64,000 nucleotides of DNA from Piscicola geometra. Taxonomy: Eukaryota > Annelida > Clitellata > Hirudinida > Piscicolidae. Below, piece after piece: positions 23,891 to 35,490 of this stretch. Under the pieces are notes generated by a model. It saw only the letters and a list, made by a program, of their open reading frames with translations. It was not told the DNA's origin and ran no database searches. The stretch is taken from contig OX030967.1 in assembly GCA_943735955.1 (NCBI GenBank), positions 1,410,681 through 1,474,680 of the forward strand, in the 5' to 3' direction. The position numbers and the translations under genes are program-made. Within the stretch, counting starts at the first letter, position 1; every line of letters begins with the position of its first letter.

Positions 23891-25149
23891 CAGTGTTTTT
23901 CCAGTTAACTGTAACTGAAATGGTAAATTAACTGAAAAATATGATTCAGTTAACTAAAACTTTAACTGTAACTGTAATTCAATGCATAACTGTAACTGAA
24001 ATAGAAACTGAAAAACAAGAATACTAACTGAATAGTAACTAAAAAATATCTACTTAAAAAATGGGAAGGGCTGCAAGATAAAACATTGGCGGATGCACGT
24101 TTTTGAGCAATAATATGATATATTTATTTTATTCTTCGAGTCAGATTATATTAATTTAGTGTTTTACCTAGTTACTTTTTTTGACCAGTTGAATTATACA
24201 AATTTAAAAAGTTAATAGCGGCAGAAAACAAAAAAATGCCGTATGGGCCTATTTTATTTACGAAGCTTCATGCGACAAAAGCGAATGTCAGGTTTCAGAA
24301 GAGGATGATAATGATAAGGAGAAAGTTACCAGATAACACACTGTGGTTGATAATTATTTACGTATTCACATTTTTTTATATTGTTTACCATGTTATGAGC
24401 ATAATTAATAATCCATTTAAATCATTTCAATTAAACAGTCGTAAATATATGCAATTTCTATCATTTAGGTTCAGAGAAAATTATTTCTTCGATAAAAGAC
24501 TATAAGAACAATGTAGAAAATCGAATTCTTAAAGATCTTCAAACTGGACATCGCGTTGTCATTAGCATGCATTTCTGGACTAAGAAGGGTCACTTTCATG
24601 TCTCGAGATCTCAGCATCCTTTTATAATCCATAAATGCGTCGTGCAATTCATGTTCTGCTAAATGTTCATTCTGTGTCTCACCCACAATGTGACCCACAT
24701 ACAGGAGAAATGTTAGCATATAAATTATTGAGTACCCTTGAATATTATCTTCTTTTGCGCAAGAGATTGTTTTAGCTCCCGTTTCACAAGCGTATGTGGA
24801 AAGGGTGTTTTAAGTGTGCGGAGACCTAACTGCAGGGAAAAAATCGCTTCAGCAAACATCTGAAATTGAAGACATTTATGAAAATGAACAGCGTATATTA
24901 TGAATAATATATTTATATATCTTTCAAATAATTTGACTTTTAAACATTAATTTGGGCTGTATTATAAATAAAAATTCATTTTTTCTCCATCTCGATTAAC
25001 TGTAACTAACTAACAAAAATAACTGAAACAGAAATAGTAACTGAAAAATTAACATTTGCATAACTGTAACTTGAATAGTAACTGAAAAATTAAATTTTTT
25101 ATAACTGTAACTTGAATTTGTCTAAAAAATCCGAACTGGAAAATCACTG
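23891..25149 (+). mobile_element. Complete non-autonomous hAT transposon with exact 8-bp target duplication
   Basis: The left end is CAGTGTTTTTCCAGTT and the right end, read inward, is CAGTGATTTTCCAGTT (one mismatch in 16). The flanks are AGACTGAT on both sides (23883-23890 and 25150-25157). Subterminal regions are full of AACTGTAACTGAAA-like repeats. The interior keeps pieces of a hAT transposase on the plus strand: ISMHFWTKKGHFHVS near 24560, a middle piece, and APVSQAYVERVF, stop, VCGDLTAGKK near 24775-24840. At 1259 bp it is an internally deleted derivative. The stop after VERVF is shared with the truncated copy at 14.5-15.0 kb. It lies between UBE2N and the C2H2 gene, ending 270 bp before the latter's start codon. 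Confidence 0.9.
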
Positions 25150-25418
25150 AGACTGATACATTTAAATGATATAAATAATATTTACATCTGAGCGTTTATC
25201 AGTTTGTCAGCCAATCCTCAATGCATAGCTTATCTCGTGTAAGCCCGTGCAATAAATATGATTTATAAATTCTTTTTTTTTCAATAAAATTTTTTTGCGC
25301 TTTTCAAAGTATTGTGAATATTTAATACAATTAAAAAACGCTCAGTTAAGTGCTACACACTTCTCCATTTTCTAATTGGTTCGAGTTTTATTTGAACTGG
25401 ATAGTTAAACATTCGAAA

Positions 25419-27022
25419 ATGGCTAGTGAAAGAGAGAAGATGGAAAAATTAATATCCGATAGCGTAGTTTTGATGGTTAAAACAAGTTTAAGATTTCGAA
25501 GTCAAATTGAAATTCGGGCTGTCATTTGTGCGACAGTGGACCATGCCGAGGTATCAGTCATTCACATCGACAAAATTATCAGGCCTGAGGATGTGGTGAA
25601 GCAAGAAAACTGCCAGGAAGTTACTTGCACTACGTCTCCTGGCATGGAGCAACAGATTCCTCATAAGATAATAAAACTAGACGAAGGTGAAAAGACTGCA
25701 GACAATTTAGGTGTTACCTTCTTGTCGCCTGATTTTACAGACGACTTGGATAACCAGTCGATTTTCCAAATGCCGTGCAGCAGCGAAATAGTTCTGAGTA
25801 GCAGTGGCGGCATGATCAACAAGACTCACGAAGTTGCCAGCAACAATGCAAGCAACACAAATCTCAATAACAACTTTACAAGTAACAACGTCGTTGATGA
25901 CAATAACAAAAAATTAAATCTGACGCCCAACCAAAAAATGTTGGATGTTAAGAGTGTCGTGAATCAACTATTGATACAACAAAACAAGGAGCGACAACAT
26001 GTTCAACAAATGCCACCACAACAAAACCAACCACTCAAATATAACCAGCAACAATTTCAAAAACAAAATAGTTTGCAACAACAGCAACCACAACCCAATG
26101 GGTTCCAAGGAACTCCAATAAAAAATGTATACACTTTTTTTCAGTTGTTAAAATGTGTTCAGTATTCATAAAGTTAGTTCACTATAATATGATTTGAAAA
26201 GGTGCAACGATATTTTTATTACGAACAAAAATATCCCTTTGAAAGAATATCTTTATGGCTGTCCTAACACTTAAATCAGACTTAACAACACAGTCAAACT
26301 TTTTTTATATAAATAATACATATCTTTCTATATTCATGATTAAATTAATAAAATACTGTCAGAACCCAGGTCAGATGATGCAAGGGATGCGGATGGGCAG
26401 TCCTATGGTCCAGGGCACTCCCCCGAAGCAGGTCATGAGGCCCCCTTTGTCAGCTCCCACCACCCCCCTCCAACGCATGTACCAGCAACAACAACCCACC
26501 ACACCACAACATCACATGTATCAACAGCAACAACAACCCACCACTCCACAGCACCACATGATGCAGCAACAAAACCACTTCAGGCCACAACAACAACTAC
26601 AACAAGCACATGCCAACAATATGGCTCTGGTTCTGAGCAGGGGAGGTCGTGGAAGCAGGGGTGCAAGAGGGGCTCAGATGGGGGCGCCTCGAGGGGGGCG
26701 TGGCAGGGCGAAGACTTTGAACGATGGATGGTCTTCAGTGGAGGAGAGTGGAGGAGGTGATGCGTATTCGTTCGGCAAGACGACGGTGGTGCAGTATGTG
26801 TGCAACATCTGCAAGAACTCCTACAAGTCACACAGCAGCCTGCTGAACCACCAAGTGCGCAACCATGGCAGGCAGAAGAAGGTGGGACTGGGTCGCAAGC
26901 CGAAGAACCAGTCGACCTCGTTCAACAACGACCCCAACAACATCGCATACTACGACAATGACATGGAGGAGGATGAGGAGTATGCAGAGGCAGGCCATGA
27001 AGAGGATGACTTTGGACAGTAG
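25419..27022 (+). CDS. Gln-rich protein with a single C2H2 zinc finger (455 aa, two exons)
   Basis: Exon 1 is 25419-26126, exon 2 is 26363-27022; the donor AAAAAT/GTATAC and acceptor CTGTCAG/AACCC keep phase 0. The start MASEREKMEKLI lies in a good AAAATGG context; the frame extends upstream without another ATG. Layout: a compact N-terminal domain of about 55 residues (VVLMVKTSLRFRSQIEIRA) that I cannot name, an acidic/Ser part, an Asn stretch (about 145-170), Gln-rich region across the intron (about 205-325), an RG-rich patch (GGRGSRGARG, near 330), then one classic finger YVCNICKNSYKSHSSLLNH (C-x2-C-x12-H-x4-H) with a basic RKKVGLGRKPK-like follow-up, and a strongly acidic C-terminus. This suggests a nuclear regulator, but function is not assigned. 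A hAT transposon sits just upstream. Confidence 0.8.
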
Positions 27023-27034
27023 TTTAGTGCATGC

Positions 27035-27700
27035 GGCACAAGGCACTAGAGTCAGTGAACTGTCGATTGATCACTTCATGACACAAGTGGACACTTCATA
27101 AATGTTTATTTTGTTTATGTATTATAAATTAAGCATCTGAACGTAATCTAAATGATTTTCAGCATTCCCCATTCATTAATTATCCAACCCCCTTGCACCA
27201 CTGTTAGCTGAGAGACCATCTTGTTTAGCTAATTATTTCATGCAGTCGCAATTCGTCAAGAGTTTTTTTTATTTCCAATAAAACATGTTTGTCTCTTATA
27301 AAGTGATGAAGAATTAAAGGCTCTAACATTAGTTTTATTTAGGGAATGTAGTAACCGGGAAGCGCAAGCTAAAGTTCTTTTTATGTTATGCAGTCGATGG
27401 GGATATGCATAGATATAGTATAGTTCCTTCAAAACTTTCATTGCGCATGCGAAATAGGACTATTTTTTAGCTATTCGTACCAAACTAGAATTTGAGTTTG
27501 AATTTGATAAAAATGTTAAGAAAAGTTGCGATCATTTTTAAAAGAAAGTGTTAAATAAGTTAAGATAAGATAGTATAAGATGGATAATCAAAAACAAATT
27601 TATTTAGATTTTTGCCGAGTCAAATATATAAATTTAAGCAATACTAGCAATTCTAGAAAAACAATAGGTGAAGAAAAAAAAGATAAAATTAAAAGATGTC
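27035..27700. other. 3' flank of the C2H2 gene, intergenic
   Basis: An AATAAA at 27277-27282 is a possible poly(A) signal. No other feature was recognised. Confidence 0.4.
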
Positions 27701-27764
27701 TAAAAAAAAGAAAAATTCTCTAAAGTCTTTACTAAATGGGTCAAGAGCCGAGGGTTCCAGCTGG

Positions 27765-30165
27765 CATGTATTGGATTCGGCAATCCACGATTATTTCACT
27801 AATAGATATTTAATTATTGTGTTTTGAGATTATAATTGCATAAGCAAATTTAATTAATTTATCATTACATCGGTTTTGTAAAAGAGTGAGTTAGGTTAGG
27901 GAGTCAGTTTTGCAAAACAGCGAGTTAGGTTGAGTCAGCTAAAAGCTTGTCTTTATTATCATTAACCGCACAAAATGAAGACGCCTTCATAGACAATGGT
28001 TTTGTTAACTGGAAAAAAGCAATTGAAAAATTTGAAAAGCATGAAAAATCAGCATGCCACTCTCACGCTGTATTCCAACTTCAACAATTGAAGAAACCGT
28101 CTATTTGTGCACAGCTTTCCAAGCAAAAGCTCACTGAGCAAGCAGGTAATCGTAGTTGTCTTTTGCAGCTTTTTTCCGTTATACGCTTTCTTGCACGCCA
28201 GGCTTTACCATTTCGAGGGCATATTGAAAAGAATGGCAATTATAATCAATTACTGGCTTTGCTAGCTGAAAGACATAATAAACTAAAGTTGTGGTTAAAT
28301 CAAACTACAAGTTTCATATCTCAAGACTGCCAAAATGAAATGCTGATGCTTTTAGCTCATTCTATCGTTAAAAACATAGTGTGCACTGTTAATGCCGAAT
28401 CATGCCAGTTTGGTGTTGTGGTTGTTGTTGTTGTATTTCGTTGTGTTGTTCAGCAGTCTGGGGAGGATAGTCTCGACCAGCTGCACTGCCCTGCTAGGCT
28501 CTTGAGTCAGTTCTTTGTGTTCTTGCCCAGCCCTTGTTCCAGGGCTGGGCAGTCTGTCCAGAGATGAGTTTGTTGTCTCCTGGGCTGTCTTGCAGAGTCT
28601 GCCCTGGCAGGGTGGCCGAAAGTACCCACATTTGAGGCGCAAGCGCCCCCCACCGTACCGCGTGGAGGTTGTGGGTATGCGGTGGTTTTGTGGTTGACGG
28701 CACACAAGACTGCAATAGGTTAGAGCAGGAATCGATATGCATTCGTTTTGTTGATGAAGCTCTAAATGTTAATGAAAAGTTTATTGGTTTATTCAGCCCA
28801 CCAGACACGATCGGAAAAACATTATCTGTTATAGTAAAAGATGTTCTGATCAGAATTATGCTACCTATAGAAAACCTCAGAGCACAGACTTATGACGGCG
28901 CTGCTAACATGAGCGGCCGATATAAAGGTTGTCAGGCTTTTATCAGCAGTGAGCATCCGCTTGCATTGTTTTTCCACTGTTCTGCACACTGTGCAAATCT
29001 TTTTGCCCAGAACACAGCTGCCGCAAATCCTTTTGTGAGCAATTCACTTAAGTTTGTCCAAGAGTTAGGTGCCTTGTACAATCGTTCAGGGAAGTTCAAG
29101 AAGCAATTTAGTGATGCTTTTGTGTCTCTTATAATTGACTTGCCTGATGAGCCACTGAATATGAAGTATAGTATAAAACCTCTTTGTCCTACAAGATAGC
29201 TGACCAGAGTATCTGCAGTGTCTTCTGTGCTTGAACATTATGAAATAATACTTGTTAGCTTAGAATCATTAGCTTCTAATGGTACTGTTGATGAAACAGC
29301 TGTAAAGGCTCGAGGCCTTTTTTATCACCTTCAACAGGGCACTACTGCACTGGCTCTCAAGGTAGTTGTTTTAGTGTTTTCACTTCTGGAACAGTTAAAC
29401 AAGTCGTTGCAATCAGCAAGTGCCACGGTCAGTGGAATGGTTCTGATTCAGTTGTGCAAGAACTGCGTCGCCTACGAGCAAATGAACAGTTTAACGCCAT
29501 TTTCAGAGATGTCAACAGTATGGATTTGGCATATGATCTCGAGCCGATTGCTGTACCTCGGGTGCGAAAGCTGCCACAAAAGTATTGTGGGCTGGGCCAA
29601 GCTTATGTAGCAACAACACCAGAAGAACATTATCGAGCAGCTTATTACGCTGTTATAGACATTGCAATCATGCAACTCACAGAAAGGTTCAATCGAGATT
29701 CTCCTGGTTTGCGTTTATACTTGCAGCTGGAGAAATTGTTGCTAACTGGTGAAGTGAACCATGATATTTGCAAGCAGTATCGTGAGTTAAATGCAAATAG
29801 TCTTTGTTCACAGTTAGTTATGTTTAAAGACCAGAATGAATACAGAACTTTATCACAAGTGCAACAAATAATGCAAGCTATGATCCCGGAAGTCAGACAT
29901 CTCTTTCCTCAGGTTGAAAGATTGATCAGGTTGATGCTTGTTTGTCCAACAACGTTCTGTACTGCAGAAAGATCTTTTAGTGCTTTGCGGCGTCTTAAGA
30001 CTTGGTTGCGTGCAACTATGACACAGCATCGCTTGAATTCACTGGCCGTTTGTCATGCACATCAGGATATACTTGACAGTATAGATTTAAAAAAGCTAGC
30101 AGAAGAATTTGCTAGTCGGTCAGACATTCAAAGGAATCTTTTTGGAAATTGGAGTTAGCGAGCTG
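27765..30165 (+). mobile_element. ZMYM1-like hAT transposase element, degenerate and interrupted
   Basis: Plus-strand pieces read in order: 27947-28420 (DNGFVNWKKAIEKFEKHEKS, the region after a TTF-type finger, then LLALLAERHNKLKLWL), a 263-bp foreign insert, 28697-29199 (LRAQTYDGAANMSGRYKG, LFFHCSAHCANLF), a stop, 29218-29440, and 29454-30158, which ends with the hAT dimerisation motif CTAERSFSALRRLKTWLR. The order matches ZMYM1-like DUF4371 transposases; the N-terminal finger is missing. The leader (27765-27903) recurs on the minus strand at 33208-33350, and the core recurs at 6740-7890. Stops and the insert make it a pseudogene. Confidence 0.85.
28425..28687 (-). mobile_element. 263-bp LINE 3'-end insertion within the hAT element
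   Basis: The minus strand shows the end of a retrotransposon protein (GRLCKTAQETTN, then a CP pair) and a 3' tail of AAC repeats. TTGTGGTTG is present on both sides (28416-28424 and 28688-28696). The related hAT copy near 7585-7615 has this site once, giving the pre-insertion state. A longer relative lies at 49.9-50.46 kb. Confidence 0.85.
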
Positions 30166-30219
30166 TGGGAAGAAGATAGGAGAACAGACAGAGAAGGTAT
30201 TCCTTGTTATCTGAATATA

Positions 30220-30626
30220 CACAGTGGGCCAAAAAAATTTCCCAATGTATATTTGTTTATAAATTTGGCAAATTTAAATCTATTTGAAATTTTTTTAAAC
30301 TATTTGACTTATAAATGAATGGAAAACAAGATGTTATAACATTTATTTAGATTCCTTAATGTGCATTCTTTTCACCTAGTGAAACTAAAACAAGTGTGAA
30401 AATAGCGAAAACTGTATTATAAAACACAAACATATTTCGATATTTTCACATTTGTTTCAACTTCACAAGGTGAATGTATTACAGATTGAAAGGGTCAAAA
30501 TAAATTTTTCTCAAATCTTGTTCCTTATTCATTTCTGAGTCAAACTGTGAAAAAATTGAAAATCGCTTTACATTTGCCAAAGTTATATACAAATATACAG
30601 CGGCATGTTTTTTTTGACCCAGAGTG
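30220..30626. mobile_element. Foldback MITE, probably Tc1/mariner type
   Basis: Flanked by TA on both sides. Ends are CACAGTGGGCCAAAAAAA and, inverted, CACTCTGGGTCAAAAAAA; similarity continues inward through TGTATATTTGT and TTTGGCAAAT. The centre is also inverted (TTCACCTAGTGAA against TTCACCTTGTGAA), so the whole 407 bp can fold on itself. No coding content. Confidence 0.8.
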
Positions 30627-30639
30627 TATATTTATCTGT

Positions 30640-31540
30640 CTGTTCGACTGGCTAACCCAATAAAGTGTTTATTTATCGTTAGAGTTTCATCAACAAAAGG
30701 AATGCAGATTTATGCATGGTATACCTAGTTAGTTATGCTATATATTTATGTTATATTGATATTCTAATTTTTAGTGACTTGACATTTATATATACTTCTA
30801 TAATATGATGACTGTAAAAACAGGTTGTCCGGAAATTTAATTATTATTCATTTATTAATACATTTGACACTATTGAAAGGAATTTCACTATTTTATTGGA
30901 ACATAGGCATATGGAAACAAATCTGCGCACATTTTTTAAATAGTTATTTTAATGTTATGCAAAGTTATTTTTTTAGAAAAAGAACTGATAAATAGATTTT
31001 TCAAAATAATAAAAGGATTTGTGGAAACTTTCTTTAGTCGTTCATAAAATCATTGAAAAAAAAGAAGTAAATGAATGAAAAAACATAATAATAAAATTAA
31101 TTGAATCTATAGCACGCAGTGCAAAACTTTATTTATTTTCTCAAATCGCTAAAAACTTTAAAAAAAAGTTAAATTTTTCTTCAAACTTCTGGACCGTGGT
31201 TATATTTTTAGAGTGGTGGTTTTGATATTAGTAGGGTTGATGGCTAGTTGTAATTGAATTCATATAGATGACCAATAATAAAAGCTATTAAAATCGTTTT
31301 TTTCTTCAAATCGCTTAAAGTGGCAATAGAAAATTATTTTTTTTAAAGTATCGAATATTTTTTTATGGTTGGCCAAACAAATATTAGTAGTTGATACAAA
31401 AATAATTCGCAATACAGCAACCAATACTAAATAGTATCGCTGTCACTGAATTGGCCGATACCAGTTCTTTGATTCTAACCCTGGGGTGGACCCCCCCAAA
31501 ATTTTCTACAGATTGCCGCCCTTGATTATCATCCTTTTCT
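30640..31540. other. AT-rich intergenic, one hAT-like end
   Basis: Mostly featureless. Near 31480-31525 a patch read on the minus strand (AAGGGCGGCAATCTG, then a G-run) resembles hAT ends of the ZMYM1 group but has no proven partner. Confidence 0.35.
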
Positions 31541-31542
31541 CT

Positions 31543-32887
31543 TGTCACATTGGACCATCTTACAAATATAATTAATTCTATGTCTCCCACTTCTTGTTCT
31601 CTAGATCTTATTCCTACAACCCTTTTTAAAGAACTCTTCATTTTATTCTATCCTATTGTTCTGGATTTGGTTAACTTATCTTTGTCTACCTCTAAATTTC
31701 CGTCTGCCCTCAAATCTTCATTTATTATTACTACAATTAGGAAGCCTTCTCTTGATCCTGCATCATTATCCAGTTATAGACCTGTATCTAACCTTTCCTT
31801 TCTTTCTAAGGTCCTTGAAAAAGTTATTTCTCAACAATTAATCTTCTATCTAGAATGAAAACTCACTTCTTCCTTCCTCTCAATCTGGTTTCAGAATTGG
31901 CCACTCCACTGAAACTGCTTTACTTAAACTCTATAATGACCTTATTTTAACTTCTGATTCTAATGCCTCTTCTCTTCTTTTATGCCTTGACTTTTCAGCT
32001 GCTTTTGACACTGTCGACCATACTATTTTATTAAATGATTTAGATTCTTCCTTTAATATTTCTGGTTCCTATTTTATCTGGCTTACATCCTATCTTTCTG
32101 AGCGAACTTCCTATGTATCAATTGAATCTTCTCGTTCTTCTTCTGTTTCTTTATCTTATGGCATTCCACAGGGCTCAATCCTTGGTCCCTTACTTTTTAT
32201 TCTTTATACCTCGGAACTACCTAATATTATTTCGTCATCTTCTTTAAACAGTCAACTTTATGCTGACGACTCCTATATTTATTCATCTTTCACTGACTCT
32301 TCTCTTGACCTTACTGTTAATAAAATAACTCTCTGTCTTCAATCTATAATCTCTTGGGCTTCTTCTATGTTTCTCAAACTTAATCCGGACAAATTCGAAC
32401 TCATATATTTCAATAAAAAATCAAAGTCTTTACTATCTCTTCCTTCTTTAGCTCCTCTAAATAAAGCCTTTAATTGTGCTGCTCGTCTTGTTGCTCGGGC
32501 TCCTAAGTTTTCTCACATTTCTCTTTATCTTCGTTTGTTACATTGGTTACCTTTGAGATCTAGAGTGACTTTTAAAATATGCCTAAATATGTTTAAAATT
32601 CATAACTGTAATGCTCCAATATATCTTTAAAATCTAATTAAACAACCCCCTAAATCTGGTCTAAGATCATCTACCTTTAATCGTTATTTTCGTATTCCAG
32701 TTAAACACTCTTTTGCTAAACGTTCTTTTTCTTACTGTGGTCCTCTTTTATGGAATTCTTTACCTTCTTCTTTAACTTCAACTGAGTTACTCATAACTTT
32801 CCGTCGAAGCCTGAAGACGTACTTGTTTGGGACGTGATGGCTGAGCGCTTTTGTTCACTTAGTAAAGGGCGCTATACAAATTATTAG

Positions 32888-32925
<38 letters not shown>
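31543..32925 (+). mobile_element. L2-like LINE, degenerate, with (GATT)n tail
   Basis: Plus-strand segments in order: SPTSCSLDLIPTTLFKELF (RT start), SSYRPVSNLSFLSKVLEK, a frameshift after FYLE, then FSAAFDTVDHTIL, GIPQGSILGPLLFILYTSE, the catalytic YADDSYIYS (intact), and the C-terminal part with LLHWLPLRSRVTFKICLNM and LLWNSLPSS. An internal deletion joins SLAPLN to KAFNCAARLV, and one stop occurs before NLIKQPP. The 3' end GGGCGCTATACAAATTATTA runs into (GATT)n. An inverted copy lies at 40.2-41.6 kb and a fragment at 20.4 kb. Confidence 0.87.
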
Positions 32926-32928
<3 letters not shown>

Positions 32929-33059
32929 GGTCGGGTTGGGGCTAACTACATATTTTTCTAATACACACTGACCCCTATTGTGATAACCGTAAACTGACAC
33001 TAGGTTGATTGAAGGGAATTTAAACACAGCCTACTAATTGTTTTATGACATTTTGATAT

Positions 33060-33201
33060 TAGTAATAGTAGTAGTAGTAGTATTAGTAGTTGCAGCAGCA
33101 GCAGTTGTAGTAGTAGTAGTAGTTGTTGTAATAGCAGCAGCAGAAGTAGTAGTAGTAGTTGTTGTAGTAGCAGCAGCAGCAGCAATAGTAGTAGTAGTAG
33201 T
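33060..33201. repeat. (AGT)n/(AGC)n trinucleotide repeat
   Basis: Mixed AGT, AGC and GTT triplets. It separates the LINE region from the hAT leader fragment. Confidence 0.88.
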
Positions 33202-33207
33202 ATTTTT

Positions 33208-33350
33208 CCTTGTGTAAAACTAACTCCTCAACCTAACTCGCTCTTTTACAAAACCGATGTAATGATAACTTAATTAAATTTGCTTATGCAATTATAACCT
33301 CAAAACACAATAATTAAATATCCAATAGTGAAATAATCGTGGATTGCCGA
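33208..33350 (-). mobile_element. Leader fragment of the ZMYM1-like hAT element
   Basis: The minus strand matches 27765-27903 closely, including ATTGGATTCGGCAATCCACG, TTTAATTATTGTGTTTTGAG and ACATCGGTTTTGTAAAAGAG. The coding part is absent. Confidence 0.75.
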
Positions 33351-33703
33351 ATCCAATGCAATTCCCCTTTTTGATACAGAAATAAACAAAGTCACGTGAG
33401 ACTTTTCTTTCTATGTTGGAGAATTTGAAGAATGACCGTCTCTTGCATTGGTGATTAATACAGAGGGCGTATCTATACTACTTGTTGTTTGTAGGGTATC
33501 TATGGTATATTCAAACAACCTCAAATATATTAATTTTCTTCTTGTTTTAAATGCGTAAAAATATTTTTTTATTTGGTAACATATTTGTTTAATTTAAAAA
33601 ATTTAATAGTTTGAAATTTCGGATCTTCGCGCTTGGAGACACCCACCTTCATACAAACATATACTGACATAGTTTGATTGACCCAGCGTTGATTAGTATG
33701 CAT

Positions 33704-35306
33704 TAGAGGTCGGACATGGACGATTTTTCATTCCCGGTCCCGTCCCGTTCCCGAAATTTGTTTTCCCGTCCCGTCCCGTTCCCGATGGGACATCAGAATT
33801 TTGATTCCCGTCCCGTCCCGTTCCCGAAAGGTTTTTTCCCGTCCCGTCCCGTTCCCGATGGGACATCAGAATTTTGATTCCCGTCCCGTCCCGTCCCGAA
33901 ATTTTTTTTCCCATCCCGAGCCGTTCCCGAAAGCTTTTTGTTTTTTTATTCATTTTCGCTGCCGTTTTCACTGGTCCCAAACTTGCTAGTTCTAACATTT
34001 CTTACAATTTGTTACTTGAAAGTCAGAGAATATTTCTTTTAATAAATAAAAAAAAAACACGATTTAAATTTCAAATATTTATTGAAATGAAAGTATTGAA
34101 GTTGGTCATTGTTTTTGAGTAATTCAATAAAGTCTTTATTTCTTTTCACACGGGTTAAACCGTTAAGAGTTTCAGCTTTCAAATAAGAGGATTTTGGGTC
34201 TGAAGTTAAACGACCACATATTGAAAAATTCCGTTTACAGCGAATATAACTTGCAGATATACTAAACAAAATGTTGGCTACTTCTTGTAGTATTTTAAAA
34301 TTGCTCATTTTATTCCAATAAAAAAAACATCTTTATAATTTTCCATTTTTTGGGACGTAATTGTGAATATTTGTACAATTCATCCTCTTCTGAATTTTTT
34401 TCTTCGTTCATTATTATTAATTCTTCAATAATGTTAGAAATATGTTTTTTGACAACATTTTTATTCTCCACAACTGCAAATATAAAATCATTCGTATAAT
34501 TTGATAGTATAATAATTTTATTATAATTTTGTTATAAAAACAAACATAATAGGTCTAAATAACCATCATTTATTTTTTTTCTCAACGGCACTGCAGCTTG
34601 GTCTGGCTGTACAAAATAGAATTAAATTTAATCTAATGAAAGTCTTGGTATTTATTTCTTTTCTATCCCAAACTTTTTTCCTATTATTCTTTCGTACTGA
34701 GGATGCAACAGACATGCTGTCATATGAATAAGATCAATGGCATCTTTTCTTTTGTCGAAATGATCAACTGAGCAATCATTTGGAAATTAATCATTCAAAT
34801 TCAAAGTATTAATTTATAAAATTAAAATAATATAACTGACCATTTTGATGTCATCTGAAAAGTTTTCATCATCACCCATTTGTTTTAATCTCCCTAATCT
34901 TTGGACTCATCATAACAAATTCAAATGTAGTGTTGGAGATTTCGACATTGGCAATGGTGGCTTCGTTATACACTTCTATTGCATTTAATACTTATTTTAA
35001 GTATGGAGTATCGATGAAATAAAGATTTCCATACTTAAAAGTTTGCTGAAAAATCATTGTTAAAGAATCCAATCCCAATAACTGTTATTCCCGTTTTTCC
35101 CGTTCCCGATTTAAAAGTTGATTCCCGTTCCCGTCTTTTCCCGTTCCCGATTTGAATTTTGATTCCCGTTCCCGTTCCCGTCCCGAAAACCTATTCCCGG
35201 TTCCCGACTTTTCCCGTCCCGAAATTAATTTTCATTCCCGTTCCCGCGGGAGTCCCGCGGGTACCCGCGGGTACCCGGTCAAATCGGGTACCCGGTCCGA
35301 CCTCTA
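33704..35306 (-). mobile_element. Non-autonomous hAT transposon with CCCGTTCCCG arrays and exact 8-bp target duplication
   Basis: The ends are TAGAGGTCGGAC and, inverted, TAGAGGTCGGAC. GTATGCAT flanks both sides (33696-33703 and 35307-35314). Beneath the TIRs are arrays of TTCCCGTCCCGTCCCG on the left and CCCGTTCCCG plus a GGGTACCCGCGGGTACCCG palindrome on the right. On the minus strand at 34308-34039 a remnant of the hAT dimerisation domain remains (RNFSICGRLTSDPKS, then KAETLNGLTRVKRNKDF). Length 1603 bp. A second copy is at 48295-49540 and a scrap at 23056. Confidence 0.9.
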
Positions 35307-35379
35307 GTATGCATGCATTTGATTGGTCCACCAAACATAAAATGCACATACACACAAGCACACATCCATAACAATTATT

Positions 35380-35490
35380 AAAGACAAGTTTCCGAAGTTT
35401 AAATAGCTGTATGGTAAAAAAACGATAATGCTAATAGGCAAAATAAAATACTTTAAATATTGCCTATGACTTTTAGTGCTCTGACCAATA
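35380..35490 (-). repeat. Dispersed repeat related to the 18.2/19.1 kb block
   Basis: On the minus strand the translation LPYSYLNFGNLSLIIV parallels LPYSYLNIGNLSLLIV at 19.19-19.24 kb, showing a shared repeat. It is not treated as a gene because both frames are short and sit within repeats. Confidence 0.5.
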
